Origin: Setoptus koraiensis | Taxonomy: Eukaryota; Arthropoda | NCBI GenBank assembly: GCA_048013815.1 | Contig: CM106586.1 | Coordinates: 13,640,001 to 13,704,000 of the forward strand | Length of the DNA: 64,000 nucleotides | Direction: 5' to 3' | Shown: in pieces, positions 37,801-48,965 of the stretch | Position numbering within the stretch: position 1 is the stretch's first letter | Layout of the letters: each line of letters opens with the position of its first letter | Position numbers and translations under genes: made by a program | Notes under the pieces: model-generated | Told to the model about the DNA's origin: nothing | The model's database searches: none | What the model saw: the letters and a program-made list of their open reading frames with translations, nothing else

Positions 37801-39965
37801 GCATCGGCCCAGTCGAGTGCGGGTTACAGCGGCGCTGCGAGCGGCCCGTCGGCAAGCTACAACGGCGCTACAGCGACGAGCGCGGCACCCGAGAAGGGGT
37901 CGTCGGCGTCGTCGTACGGCCAATCGTCGGCAGCGTCGTACGGCCAATCGTCGACGGTAGGCGGCCTAAGCACCCACGAACTGCTAGCCCTGTACCAGGC
38001 AAACTCGGCTCTAGTCAAGGATCATTTGGGCGCCGGCGTGATGGCCCAATTGAGCCAATACGAGTCTGGCGATCAGCTGAAACTGAGGGATTCGCTGCCC
38101 AAATTTTACCTGGACAGTGGAGCGCAAACAAGCAAGTACGCCGACCAGCAGCAACAACATCAACAACAGCAACCACAACCACAGCAACAACCACAACGCG
38201 CGCAATACGGCAAACCAGCTCAACAACAACAGCAACAACAACAACAACATCAGACCAACAGCTACAAAGCGAGCTGGCCGGCGCCAGCTGACTACGGACA
38301 GGCAGCGGGGGCGGAAGTTGGCGAGCAGCAGCCCCAGTATCAGTCCATTCATCAGCAGATGCAACAAGTGTTGCACGAGCTCGCCATCGGCGACGACCAG
38401 TACAACCGCAAGGCGCCCGTGGTTGCGCACAACCAAGGTTATCCGAATCACCTGTTGGCGCAGCAGCAGCACCAGCAGCAGTACCAGCAACAGCAGCAAC
38501 AGCAACAACAACAACAGCAACAACCGGCCAGCTACGGGCAACAACAACAGCAACAACAGGCCAGCTACGGGCAACAACAACAGCAACAACAGGCCAGTTA
38601 CGGGCAGCAACAACAGGCGAGCGGTCCCAAGCAGCAACAGCAGAGCATCGGCTACAACCCGGACCAGCTGATAGAATTGCCGCATTCGCCCGCGGATCAG
38701 GTGGGCGAAATAGCGGACCTAATAGAGGTAAGTTGGCGACAGTTGACGGGCGCCCGGGCGCAATGAGACGGTTGCGATCAGCTGTGATGAGACGGCTGCG
38801 ATCAGCTGCGATCAGCTGTGATGAGACGGATGCGATCAGCTGTGATGAGACGCAACCGGAAGTGAGAGCGGCCGATCGGATGTGAGCCGATGGCCGCCGT
38901 TGTGTGCGCCAGGCGACTCACAGTGTCAAATTGTCTAACTGACTCAATGTTTGCTCTTGTTTTCACTCCTCTTGCCCCCATTGACAGGCCCTGAAAGGAA
39001 CGCTCGACAGTCACGGACAGGCACCGCAGGGCGCCCCGTCCAGCGGCTCGTATCCCGCGGCGAGCGGCGAGCCCGCAGCCAGCGACAAGCCGCTAGAGGA
39101 CGTGCAATACCTTGTGTCGACACTGAAGCAGTCGCCCTCTTACGCCATGTCGATACCCATCGACCAGGCGTCACAGCAGCAGCAGCAGCAGCCACAACAA
39201 ACTAGCGGTCAGTACAAGACGACGGGCAACAGCGACACATCGGACAAGCGGCCGCAGCAGCAAAATGCGGCGCCGGCGTACGGCGGCCAAAGTGCCCATC
39301 AAGAGGAATATTCCGCACAACCGCAACAACAACAGCAACAACCACAACAACAGCCACAGGCATACGCTACCGAGCAACAACAGCAGCAGCAACAACAACA
39401 ACAGCAGGCCATCGGTTACGGCCAACAGCAACAACCGTCGGTCGGCAGCTCTGGCTCGGGCGCATACGGACAGCCAGCGCAAGCGGACGGCGCCCAGTTG
39501 TCGCAACTGGTGTCAAGCGCATACCAGCAACAACAGCAACAGCAACAACCGACTGACCAGCAGCACGACTACCAGCCGCTGGCGAGCTTCGTCGAGTCAC
39601 TTCCGCAAGCCTATCAAGAGCTGATGCAACAAGCGGCCGTGGTTCATTCGGACGCGGGCGCCCAGGCGCTCACCATAAGTCACGACGTGGTGCTGTCGCA
39701 GCCTCAACAGCAGCAGCAGCAGCATGAGGCGCCCAGCGCGGCGACAAGTGCGGCGGCTTCTCAGTCGGCGTACGGTCAGCAGCAGGCGGCGGCCTCTCAG
39801 TCGGCGTACGGTCAGCAGGCGGCGGCGGCCGCCGCGGATTTGTTGCCCAACGCCAACACTGTCGCGGGCGACTTCGGAACCCGTTACGCGGCGCCCACGT
39901 CGGCGGCGTCGTCCGACAAGCAACAACAACAGGCTGACAGCAGCAAGCAAACAAACGCCTACTGA
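34846..39965 (+). CDS. Giant secreted or membrane-anchored Q/SYG-rich low-complexity protein
   Basis: I do not recognise a named family. Exons 34846-38727 and 38988-39965 join in phase 0 across a 260-bp GT-AG intron to give 1619 residues. The start ATG has the context ACACAATG. A 100-residue polar N-terminus with a Gln-Tyr-Ala repeat (42-52) precedes a hydrophobic segment (103-122, LALSLLIGLILINGLMSVMA), which suggests a signal anchor or late signal peptide. Then come Ser/Ala-rich and poly-Asn stretches, a Tyr-Pro-His-rich zone (350-440), SYGGQ repeats (625-660), a decapeptide GQSYGGAASS array (about 885-1000), and long poly-Gln tracts with SYGQQQQ units (1205-1260). Short helix-like islands punctuate this: 303-331, 741-783, 1041-1092, 1164-1184, 1270-1345, and LASFVESLPQAYQELMQQAA in exon 2. 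The composition suits an extracellular structural, silk-, cuticle- or adhesive-like role, with Tyr for cross-linking. That is inference. A nuclear prion-like protein is the main alternative if the hydrophobic segment is not used. Confidence 0.85.
34969..35022 (+). repeat. Coding 9-bp repeat CAATATGCC
   Basis: Six in-frame copies of a CAATATGCC-like 9-mer encode Gln-Tyr-Ala or Gln-Tyr/Cys-Thr triplets in the N-terminal tail of the Q/SYG protein. The unit length matches noncoding arrays in the desert. Confidence 0.85.
37500..37800 (+). repeat. Coding SYG decapeptide array with 120-bp higher-order repeat
   Basis: Roughly 30-bp units encode GQSYGGAASS variants. A larger block starting at 37561 is repeated with few changes at 37681, exactly 120 bp later, and keeps the frame. 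Confidence 0.92.
38461..38645 (+). repeat. Coding poly-Gln/ASYGQ tract
   Basis: Mixed CAG/CAA codons encode long Gln runs. Three copies of ASYGQQQQ-type units follow, two of them nearly identical at DNA level (about 38527-38590). Mixed codons limit pure-triplet slippage. Confidence 0.88.
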
Positions 39966-39981
39966 TGACATGAGTCGTCGC

Positions 39982-40011
39982 CCTCTCTCTCTCTCTCTCT
40001 CTCCGTCTCTC
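39982..40011 (+). repeat. CT microsatellite in the 3' UTR of the Q/SYG gene
   Basis: A CT run begins 17 nt after the TGA stop of the Q/SYG-rich gene. Confidence 0.9.
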
Positions 40012-40192
40012 ACTGTTATTATTAGCCGGGTTCCATTGATGCCAACGGCAATTTATTCACGGCACCAAGTTGAATAATGTTGTCGAGGGCGCCAACAACC
40101 GCACAGGGCGCCTTGTTGCGCAATCGGACAGCGCAGCGGCGCGTCCAGCGTCGGCTAATGATCTGTAATATATGTTATAGTTTACATTTTCT

Positions 40193-40198
40193 ATTAAA
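40193..40198 (+). promoter_or_regulatory. Candidate poly(A) signal (ATTAAA) of the Q/SYG gene
   Basis: The common variant ATTAAA lies 228 nt beyond the stop, followed by an A-rich CAA tract. No AATAAA occurs between the stop and this point. Confidence 0.45.
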
Positions 40199-40974
40199 AA
40201 CAACAACAACAACAACAACTGTCCCTATTGCGCAATTCAACTTTGTGTCTATTTATACTCGCTGCGCTTCTATCAGCGAGCGCTTGTTGTTACGTTACAT
40301 CCGCTGTGCCGATTTATCTGTTTATGATGCAAATGCCGGATAAACAAACAACAACAACAACAGCTACATTTGATTGAGATTGTCGGCTGCATATTGGCAA
40401 GCGCACTATCCAGCGATACGCAGCGATATGCAGCGATACGCAGCGATATCCAGCAAAATTGCATTGCAAACGATGTTGTCGTGATTGGCCGTGCTATATT
40501 GAATGATTGTTTGCATGAGCGCTAATGGATTATCAGCGCCCATCACACAATTGCTAATTGTCTGATTGCCGTCAGGCATCGGCCTATCAAATTACCTGTG
40601 CCACCACAAACGATTACGTGATCATTACGTGGGCCGAGCCGACTGTTGCAATTGCAATATATCTGCGGCGAGCCAGCGCTGACTTTGATTGATCTAATCT
40701 CGTCCGATGTCGCTGATGGCGACGCTCGCATAATACCTGGCGCGTTGGCCTGATCGGCTTCGGCGGCTTCGCTGGCCACACTGGCTTCGTGGCCCGCTGT
40801 TCGCGTCGGCGCAAATTGTTTTCCGGCCCGCGCCCGTCGGCAACTAGCGCAAGTGGCCGCTACCTCACAACTTATGAGTTACAACTTGTAACTTACAAGT
40901 GACCGCAATCGGTCACAGGCGAATTGCTGCCACCTTGCGACCACGGGCCGAGGTGACGGCGCCGAATGGCCGGC

Positions 40975-41034
40975 GACAGCGCAAATTCGCTTGTGACAGC
41001 GCCAATTCGCTTGTGGCAGCGCCAACTCGCCGGT
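40975..41034. repeat. Direct repeat, 20-bp unit (three copies)
   Basis: Three in-register 20-bp units of the form GACAGCGCCAATTCGCTTGT, the third more diverged. Confidence 0.88.
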
Positions 41035-41668
41035 GACAGGTGCGCGCGGCGCGGGCCGGAAAACGATTTGCGACGGCGAGAACAACGGGCCGCAAGCGGA
41101 CGGGAACCGCAATGGGCACATCAGCAAATTGCTGTTGGTCATTTGTCGCCTGGCCGGCGCGCACATTACAAACAAAGTGACATTCTTGCGGCAGGCGCAT
41201 AAATGATTCCAGATTATTATAATTATCATGATTGCGGGCGGCGCACACAGGGCGCACATCGGGCACATCGGGCGCCTATCGGACGCACATCGGGCGCACT
41301 GATCGTGGGCGTCGGGCCACCATTATTTGTGCCACGCATGTAGTGTGTGTGTCGGGCATTATCGGGTACGTGTCGGGCGGATGCCGGGTACGCGTTGGGT
41401 GTGCGTTGGGTCGTATACATTGGGATTTGTTGTTTGTGGGGATATGTTTGCAGATATTGCGATGCATATATCAAAATGTATATATGCGCATATTGTTGGC
41501 ATATACGCGTACTGGGTAGGTGCCGCTAACAAGCGCCAATCATGTTTATTTGGGCATCACCACTAATTGAGATGCCCATGGCCGCACAGCTGATGCAAAT
41601 GGGGCCATATAGCCATATAAGCGCCCGGCGATCGCCTAATACTATGTCTATGTGCCTCACACGTATCA

Positions 41669-41726
41669 CTACTAATACGGTATTACTGATACGGTATTAC
41701 TGATACGGTATTACTGATGCGGTATT
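41669..41726. repeat. Minisatellite, 14-bp unit TACTGATACGGTAT
   Basis: Four 14-bp units; the first is preceded by CTACTAATACGGTAT and the last has GCGGTAT. Confidence 0.9.
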
Positions 41727-42215
41727 GGACGGCAAGGATAATGCGCGCCGATTTATCCGTCGACTGGTTTATCGGGTGAGCGGTTTATCGGGTGAGCGGT
41801 TTAGTAGCAAGTGGTCGGCATCTATTAATAGGCGGCGGTTTATGGCTGCGCGCCGGTTGCACATAGCGGCTAATGGTGGGCTAACGGTCATAAATTAATT
41901 TGTCGCATCCATTGTGCCGCTGTGGTCATTAGGGCTTGTTTATCTGGGTTGTGAGTGTTGTCGTTGTCGGTGTCGCCGTTGTTGTCGGTGTCGTTGTCGC
42001 CGTGTTGTCGTCGTTATCGGCCCACAATGACAGCGCCATCGGCCGGCCGTTTGCGCCGATTGGGCCCCGGCGATAAATAAATGCACTATAAATGCATAAA
42101 TTAATGACATTGTTCGCCGCTGCCGCTATGAATCATGCTAATGGTCAATTATAGAGATGGAGAGATAAATGATGACGGCCAGTCTTGGCGCTCGTTGTTG
42201 CGGTCGGCGGTTGCC

Positions 42216-42261
42216 GGTGGTCAGTTGTTGGTGGTCAGTTGTTGGTGGTCAGTTGTTGGTG
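42216..42261. repeat. Minisatellite, 14-bp unit GGTGGTCAGTTGTT
   Basis: Three perfect 14-bp units and a partial fourth. A related GTGGTCAGTGG occurs at 42469-42480. Confidence 0.92.
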
Positions 42262-43164
42262 TCGCGGCGAGCGACCATTGTGATTTGTGCCGTGCAGCAC
42301 AACAATAACAACGGGCCACAAATAGGCACCATAAATGGCCCAGTTGTGTCTCTATCGGCCGCTATCGGCTTGCTCGCTGCTCAGTTGGCGTATTCATATT
42401 ATTCATTTCGAAACCATCATTTGTCCGTGCTGGTGTGGCGAGCGCCCGCTGACCAGTGCGCCGATTAGTGGTGGTCAGTGGCACAGCAAGCGCGCTAATG
42501 AACAACAATTAATGGTTTGCAAACAAACAAACAAACGACCAGCGCAACGGTGACAGCCGTCCGATCGTTTGCCGGTCACAGTGATGATTAATTAATTAAT
42601 TCACTCAAACTCTTCTCGCACACACACACACCCACACACCGCCTCATGCTAATCAAGCCCGTGGCCGCACACGTACACGACGGACACATCGCATTGTGCG
42701 CGCAGTGTCCGCACTGACAGCAGTGTTGAACGCGTGCATAAACGCGTGCAAAACAACACACGCCACAAACAATGAAAGCGAGCGCTTCCGCTCCATCGGT
42801 GCACCACCCGCCGCTCGCTCCCATTCGCGCCCCATTTATCTCACAGCAACACTGACGCAACAAATTATTATCACTCTCTATTGGATCAGTGTTTATCCAG
42901 TGTCTTATCAGTATAAATCAGTGTTCTATCAGATAAACGCTGCTGTTGCTGCTGCTGCTGCGAAAATCTCCCCTCTGCGAGCTTCGTTTTAATGTCACGC
43001 GGCGTAGGGACACAAATCAAAGCGGCGCCACCATCGCGATCATCCGGTTTGGGCGATGATGCAATCGCCAACACAAACAGAGTGCACAATTCGCACTCGA
43101 CACTCTCTAACTGTTATATGGTCATTATGCGTTGAATTGAACGCAATAATGATTGCGGGAGAGA

Positions 43165-43455
43165 CCCTAATAATTATTGCGTCACCCCTCCCTCTCCCCT
43201 CTTCAAACAGGGCAGGGGAGAGGAGATCTCCCGGGAAGAGATCCGTCCGCCAGGCGTGTGCCGGGCAACTGTGCGGTGTGCCTCCGGCCAGAGTATAATA
43301 AAACGAGCTCAACAAAGAACAAAAATATGGTCCCCCGGTTGGTTCCCCGGGCGAATTCAAAATGTGATATCGGACTGCGATCATGGGAGCGAGGGTATTC
43401 CCAGTCCCGCTCTCGAAAATTGAAACGAGAAGGGAGGCCCCATTTGGGAGACGGT
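43165..43455. other. Compositionally foreign block, possible mobile-element remnant
   Basis: A non-repetitive block with pyrimidine-rich CCCCTCCCTCTCCCCTC, GGGGAGAGGAGATC and a TATAATAAAA word, unlike the surrounding desert. A solo LTR or other element fragment is possible. No ends, target-site duplication or protein domain could be established. Confidence 0.2.
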
Positions 43456-44330
43456 CTCCCAACCTTGGCCGGTCACGAGAACGCAAATGCCAATTGAATT
43501 GGCGCCAACGAAACGATCACGATTACGAGCCCCACAGATAACAAACTTTGGTGTTCATTAATTTTGTCTGCACCAATTGACCCAATTATAAGCTTTAGCC
43601 ACTGTTGTTACGTAACTCGGGCAAGATACTATTATGTTAGGATTGTGCATGAGATCGGCCACGAATTAACACTGGCGCTAGTTGGCAGTTTGCATGTTGG
43701 CTTCGAGACAATTCGTGCACGACAATGCGACACAATGGACGATATTTATCCCAAAAAAGGGATATTGAGCGGGATATTCACTGATTGTGTGAATATCTCT
43801 AAATGTGTTAAATGTGCTCGTGCATGCAAGAAGAAGCGAAAATCATGCACGATTATTGCATAATGGTTAGTTATCATCATTAGTCGGCCAATGTCATTAT
43901 TGTTTATGCAATACAGAATACAAACTCAATATAAACTGGAGCCAATACAAATTGATGGGCCCCATGAATAGCGCTACTTTATTTTATGGGCTCATCTCTT
44001 ATCATTAGTGCCATTATTGCATTAGCACGCCACATTTAACATCGCATGTGTGTTATGTAAGGTCGCATTTATTGTGACTACACACAAATGCGACAATAAA
44101 GACAGATATGCGATTATTGTGCCAATTTCTCCGGCCTGGCGAGACGCAGCCGACCAATGGCCACACACTGGCCAGTCAGTGAACCAATCAACGTGATTAT
44201 CTTATTATTTGGTGGATGGCCATCGACATTTTGGCCACTTTAAGTGGCTGTGACTGTCACAGTTTGACAGAGCTCACACTGACAGTCACCTTTTGGGACC
44301 TTTTGTTGTCGGCCATGGGCGATTGGCAAT

Positions 44331-44443
44331 GTAACCATCGCTTAAGTAACTATCGCTTGTGTAACTGTCGCTTATGTAACTGTCGCTTATGTAACTGTCG
44401 TATCGGTAGTCACAATATCGTATCGGTAGTTACATAAGCGATA
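44331..44443. repeat. 15-bp tandem array with an inverted copy
   Basis: Five 15-bp units (GTAACTGTCGCTTAT type, 44331-44405) are followed by a GTATCGGTAGT direct repeat and an inverted partial unit (GTTACATAAGCGATA, 44429-44443). It could fold back on the array through a perfect 13-bp match. Confidence 0.9.
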
Positions 44444-44538
44444 CTCACTTAATGCTCGCCAGGCTGCCAGTGCCTGGCACGAGCAAGCCAACTGGCTAAA
44501 CTAAACTGTTACCTGTAACCGGCTGCTCGTGCCCCCCA

Positions 44539-44573
44539 ATCGCATGGGGCCCAATGTTAATGCCCCATGCGAT
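44539..44573. repeat. Inverted repeat, 12-bp arms
   Basis: ATCGCATGGGGC (44539-44550) and its exact reverse complement (44562-44573) flank an 11-nt spacer. Confidence 0.88.
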
Positions 44574-45294
44574 GCACACAATAAATACGATTGTTGCAGG
44601 TATCTCTTTCCATTCACCAGCACATCGCTCCATTCACCCATCTGGCCATTTCGGCAAGTTGGGCCCGAAGACATTCGCAGCATAACGGGGTGCATCGGCC
44701 GCCAATTTGGGCCTCAGCCGCCAATTTAAGCCCCGGCGACACACTCGAAATGGTCTTTTGGCCCATTTGCATGGTGCCTTTTGACTTCGGGGGCATTTAG
44801 TTACTTGTATCCAGGTTACTGGTTGGCCTGGCTAATAGCTGGATATAATATGCTTTATTGGTTTTTAAGTGGCCTCGCTTGATTGATTCTAGCTCAACAC
44901 TGACAAACACGTACGTGGCTTATTGTTGTACCGGTTGCATTGAGCGGATGTGCTCGCATTGTTTCAACGACGCCATCATCTCAACGCGACTCGATTATCC
45001 GGCTCGAAGGCATTGGTTTCATTCAGATTTTCGTTGCATGTCAAACTGGCGCTTGAGCCAGCTTGTTTGGGCACAACGAGCCAGTTGTTGTCATTGGGGC
45101 ACCATATATCTTGTGCTGGGGCCAAGTTGTTATGCGCACATTGTATAGCTGGCTGACAAGTGATAAAACTCATAGATAAATCGCATGCATTTGGGCCAGT
45201 CGGCCTGAATGCTGATGAGGCGAGCTCAGCGAGCGAAATGCACGCGCTCAATGGGGCATTTGAGGCGAGGCGTCGACGACAGCGGACAATGGGG

Positions 45295-45402
45295 ACCATA
45301 ATGAAGAGCACAGTAAAGAGCACAGTAAAGGGCACAGTAAAGGGCACAGTAAAGGGCACAGTAAAGGGCACAGTAAAGAGCATAATGAAGAGCGCAATAA
45401 AG
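45295..45402. repeat. Minisatellite, 12-bp unit GGCACAGTAAAG (nine copies)
   Basis: Nine in-register 12-bp units. The four central ones are identical and the edge units are diverged (AGCATAATGAAG, AGCGCAATAAAG). It reads as Thr-Val-Lys-Gly repeats in one plus frame, without coding support nearby. Confidence 0.93.
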
Positions 45403-45746
45403 GGGATAAATAATTAAAAAGCGGAAGTGGTGAGTGGTGCTGAGTTGACAATAGTGGCGACAGTCATTTTTCGAGAGTCGGCACTGGGCGCGAAAATGAT
45501 CACAACGATGATGACAAGCGAGACATGAGCGCAACAATAACAAGTCGATGCCCGGCATAGAATTAGCGTAATTATGTGGCTTGATTGTTGGCCTCATTCG
45601 CTGGCTGGCATGAGCGCCGGGGTGTGCCAATAGTTGATTTAGCAGCAACAACAATTGTTAGACAATGGGCAAAAGAAATACTTTTGTTGTTGTGTGTTGC
45701 GTAACTCGTCGGCTAATGAGTTTTGCAGCACAGCAAAGATTGCATG

Positions 45747-45807
45747 CTGATACTGGCTGATACTGGCTGATACTGGCTCATACTGGCTCATACTGGCTCA
45801 TACTGGC
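45747..45807. repeat. Minisatellite, 10-bp unit TACTGGCTGA
   Basis: Six 10-bp units, three ending in GA and three in CA, followed by a CTGGCCAATGCGCCAAAT direct repeat (45830-45862). Confidence 0.92.
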
Positions 45808-46849
45808 GCTAATTGTGCCCCGAGAATCTGGCCAATGCGCCAAATCTGGCCAATGCGCCAAATCAGTGTCGGCTAACGAGTTTCACGAGTTAAGTAAGTT
45901 ACACAACTTGTGTATCTCACTGTTAACTCGTACATGCATTATGTAATATATGTATACATATCTATACACTGGTTAGGTTGCTCGTATCGCCAATTCGCTC
46001 GAAGCCAACAACTTCAAAACACTTGCAATATTTGTTACTGGTGCTGTTGCGCAACCTGTGATTTTCCGACAGACGCGAACAGAGAGAAAGAGAGCACGTG
46101 CTACAATTAGTGCGCCCATAATTGAGTTGAGTTGTGCATGTTACAACAGAGTTGCAACCAGTTATCAGTGATCACCTGGCGAGAAGAAACGAAAACAAAG
46201 CGCCAGTTACGTAATGATATAATACGAGCCACTGAGCAGTTAACGAGCAGCGATAGGAGCGTGCATCATTAGCGTTAGTTAGCGCCATCGACACCTTTGT
46301 TAATGGGCCAAATTGGTACATCATCGGCAATCGGTCAATTGATTACGCCCATTGGTACGTGTTACTTGTCGGCAGTAAGTGATTTATTGTAACACACTCT
46401 TTACATACAATCATAGCTGCATCTCCTATCTGTATATTATCTGTATAGTTGTATATCTGCAGAGTTGTATATCTGTTATGTAATAGCAGTCGAATGTATA
46501 GTTATCTGTTGTATGGGCATGCAGATATAGCCGTGATTGTATAACTAATGATAACAACACCGTGACCGGACACGATTGGCGCACTGGCCGCCAACTAGCG
46601 CCCAGTGCCGTTGGCATTTGAAGTGCGATTGTTATCTGTGGGGCCCCTATCAATCATTTTCATTGTTTGTGTTGGCCGGCAGCAGCAGCAGCCACCTACG
46701 CACTGTGCAATAATTGTGTGTAATGCGCCAAATTGATTGGTGATGAGCAAATAATAATATCATGTTACAGTTTGCCGGCCTTGCCATTATCGTTATTATC
46801 GCCGGCTCGTCGCTATGTGCTCGTATCGGTAACGGGCCACTCACATCGC

Positions 46850-46931
46850 CATGCCGGCGATACACCAGCCATGCACCAGAGATATACCGGCGATACGCCA
46901 GAGATATACCGGCGATATACTGGCGATATAG
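46850..46931. repeat. Imperfect repeat with GATATACCGGCGATA core
   Basis: Degenerate tandem copies of AGAGATATACCGGCGATA-like units. The unit is less regular than in the other arrays. Confidence 0.7.
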
Positions 46932-47402
46932 TGTTGTGTGGCGCGAGAAGCAATCATAAAGATCACGTTACGTTATTATATACACACTTATAGTTATATA
47001 ATAACGTTACACTGATTTGCTACACTGATTCGCGCAGTTGTATCGCCGCACAGCTCGTTGGCTGCGCACCGACACAACTGCGCTATTACTGTATAACGCT
47101 ATAACTGTGCCGCATAACTGTGCCACTGGCCGAATAAACTGGCCACTGGCGCCAACAACAACAATCACTCTCTAGGTAAATGGTGGCTCCAATTATAGCC
47201 TACAAATAACCGCTGACCACTGCCCATTTGACAATAATTGTCGTCACATACACGTACACATACACAAATACACTGGCGCACTAGACAAATAGACACATCG
47301 GCTCACAGCAGCAGCAGCAGCAGCTCGAGGGCAGTTGTCCAGTTGTCTGCTGTTCAATTTGCACGTTGCACGTCGCAGTTACGTCACGACGCATTTGTCG
47401 TT

Positions 47403-47475
47403 GTTAGCTGCAGTTGTTGTTGTCGTTGTTGTTGCTGCTGCTGCTGCTGCTGTCGTTGTTGTTGTTGTTGTTGCC
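47403..47475. repeat. GTT/GCT trinucleotide tract
   Basis: GTT and GCT triplets with occasional GTC. A GCAGCAGCAG run lies at about 47309-47322 and a GCTGCTGCTG run at 47480-47491. Confidence 0.85.
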
Positions 47476-47674
47476 AGCCTGCTGCTGCTGCTGGCCAACG
47501 GGCGACGATGATACAACGTGGCAAGTGGACGAGCGAGCGACGCAACTGTAATGGAGTGCCAGTAATTGTTTTGGTAATGGTCATTTGACAAGACACCCCC
47601 ACACACACTGACCATGCCATTGTAGGCGCCAATACGCAGCAACATATAGGCTGCCATCAACGCGGCAGGCGATC

Positions 47675-47727
47675 GGGGCCCCTTCGAACGGGGCCCTTCG
47701 AACGGGGCCCTTCGAATGGGGCCCCTC
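47675..47727. repeat. Minisatellite, 14-bp unit GGGGCCCTTCGAAC
   Basis: Three full units (the first with an extra C) and a partial fourth, each starting with GGGGCCC and containing the palindrome TTCGAA. The array is bounded by GGGGCCCC at both ends. Confidence 0.92.
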
Positions 47728-47934
47728 AAGACTGGCAATTGCATAATGCCGGCAGTTCATATTGCATCGTGTGCGCAACAGCGCTCATTGAATCAACTCA
47801 ATAGATAATTAATTTACTCTTAACTACTGCTCGCTAATGGACCGCGCCGCGATGTTTGTTTTTTATTATTACCATCACAATTACTGTTATTATCATTATT
47901 ACTATTATTATCATCATCTCCTGTTGTAGGGCCG

Positions 47935-47990
47935 CTGTTGTTGTTGCGCCGGTTGTTGTTGCGCCGGTTGTTGTTGCGCCGGTTGTTGCC
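47935..47990. repeat. Minisatellite, 15-bp unit TTGTTGTTGCGCCGG
   Basis: About three and a half copies of a 15-bp unit. Confidence 0.9.
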
Positions 47991-48265
47991 GTGTCGTTGT
48001 TGCGCCCGCCAAGTGCTTAGGCGGCCCAACACACTACCTAATTTAGGCCGCCTAACTGGTTGCTGGCCAACAAATGCTCGCTTGCCAAGTGGCGCCTAAT
48101 TGGTGTTTGAATGCAAACTGCCTCATTCAGGCACCAATTACCAACTAATAAGGCCAGCATAAGCACTGTCCATTTGTGTGGCTCGACACGAGAAGCGGCG
48201 CCCCGTTAGTTGAGACAATTCTCAATGACATTCATCCAAATTCAACTAGTAAGTGCGCCGACACT

Positions 48266-48382
48266 ATGCAGTTACAGTATGCAGTTACAGTATGCAGTTA
48301 CAGTATGCAGTTACAGTATGCAGTTACAGTATGCAGTTACATTATGCAGTCATAGCATCCAGTCATAGCATCCAGTTGCAGT
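48266..48382. repeat. Minisatellite, 13-bp unit ATGCAGTTACAGT (nine copies)
   Basis: Nine in-register 13-bp units. The first five are identical, and the last three have become ATCCAGTCATAGC-like, a gradient of divergence along the array. Confidence 0.93.
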
Positions 48383-48507
48383 GTCCAGAGGTGCAACTTG
48401 CGCAACTATGCGCGGGACCCGGCGCCGCGGTTACCCGTTCGAATCGCGCACAGTGTCGGCCGCCGTCTCGAGCCAATCGTATGTATGTACTTACGTAATG
48501 CGGGGCC

Positions 48508-48558
48508 CCATTGCGTGCATATTCAGCGATGGTGCCGCGGCTAATATGCACGCAATGG
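48508..48558. repeat. Perfect inverted repeat, 16-bp arms
   Basis: CCATTGCGTGCATATT (48508-48523) and its exact reverse complement (48543-48558) flank 19 nt. The left arm overlaps a GGGGCCCC palindrome. Confidence 0.9.
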
Positions 48559-48965
48559 TGCACCGCTAATCACGCTGTTATAGTTATATTAATATACAAC
48601 AATGTACTATGACTATGAGATAAGAAGCCAGTGCCTGATAATACAATAACGCACGCCACACAAACAGCCAGCAGTGGGGCCAGCAAGCGAGCGCTCACAA
48701 GGCACCAGCAACGGATATAAACAAGTTGATGAGGTTGCCGGGCCCCACAAGCGAGCGTCATCATTTGGCGCTGATTGTAATTCAATTGCTCGGGCCCGGC
48801 GATTGCTATCAATCGCAAGTGTTTTTGCGCTTGTTTTGCAACTGTGCAGCGGGTCCCGTCGCCCGATAGGCTCCATTAACAATGCAACTTTGCCCGACTT
48901 TGCACGGCCGCTCAAGCGTTTCGGCCGGCAACCAGCGACGAGCCGCATACTTTTGGGGCCGGCAA

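Noticed and set aside
35651-38685. Several long minus- and plus-strand frames over the Q/SYG gene
   Set aside because: These are shadows of a Gln/Ala/Gly-rich coding exon. Their translations are Arg/Leu/Cys-rich mirror readings of the repeats.
45160-45417. Small plus-strand protein ending in Lys-Gly-Thr-Val repeats
   Set aside because: The repeat part is the 12-bp minisatellite, and no coding evidence exists before it.
48425-48460. GTTCGAATC word like a tRNA B box
   Set aside because: No acceptable A box, anticodon arm or acceptor stem can be folded around it.
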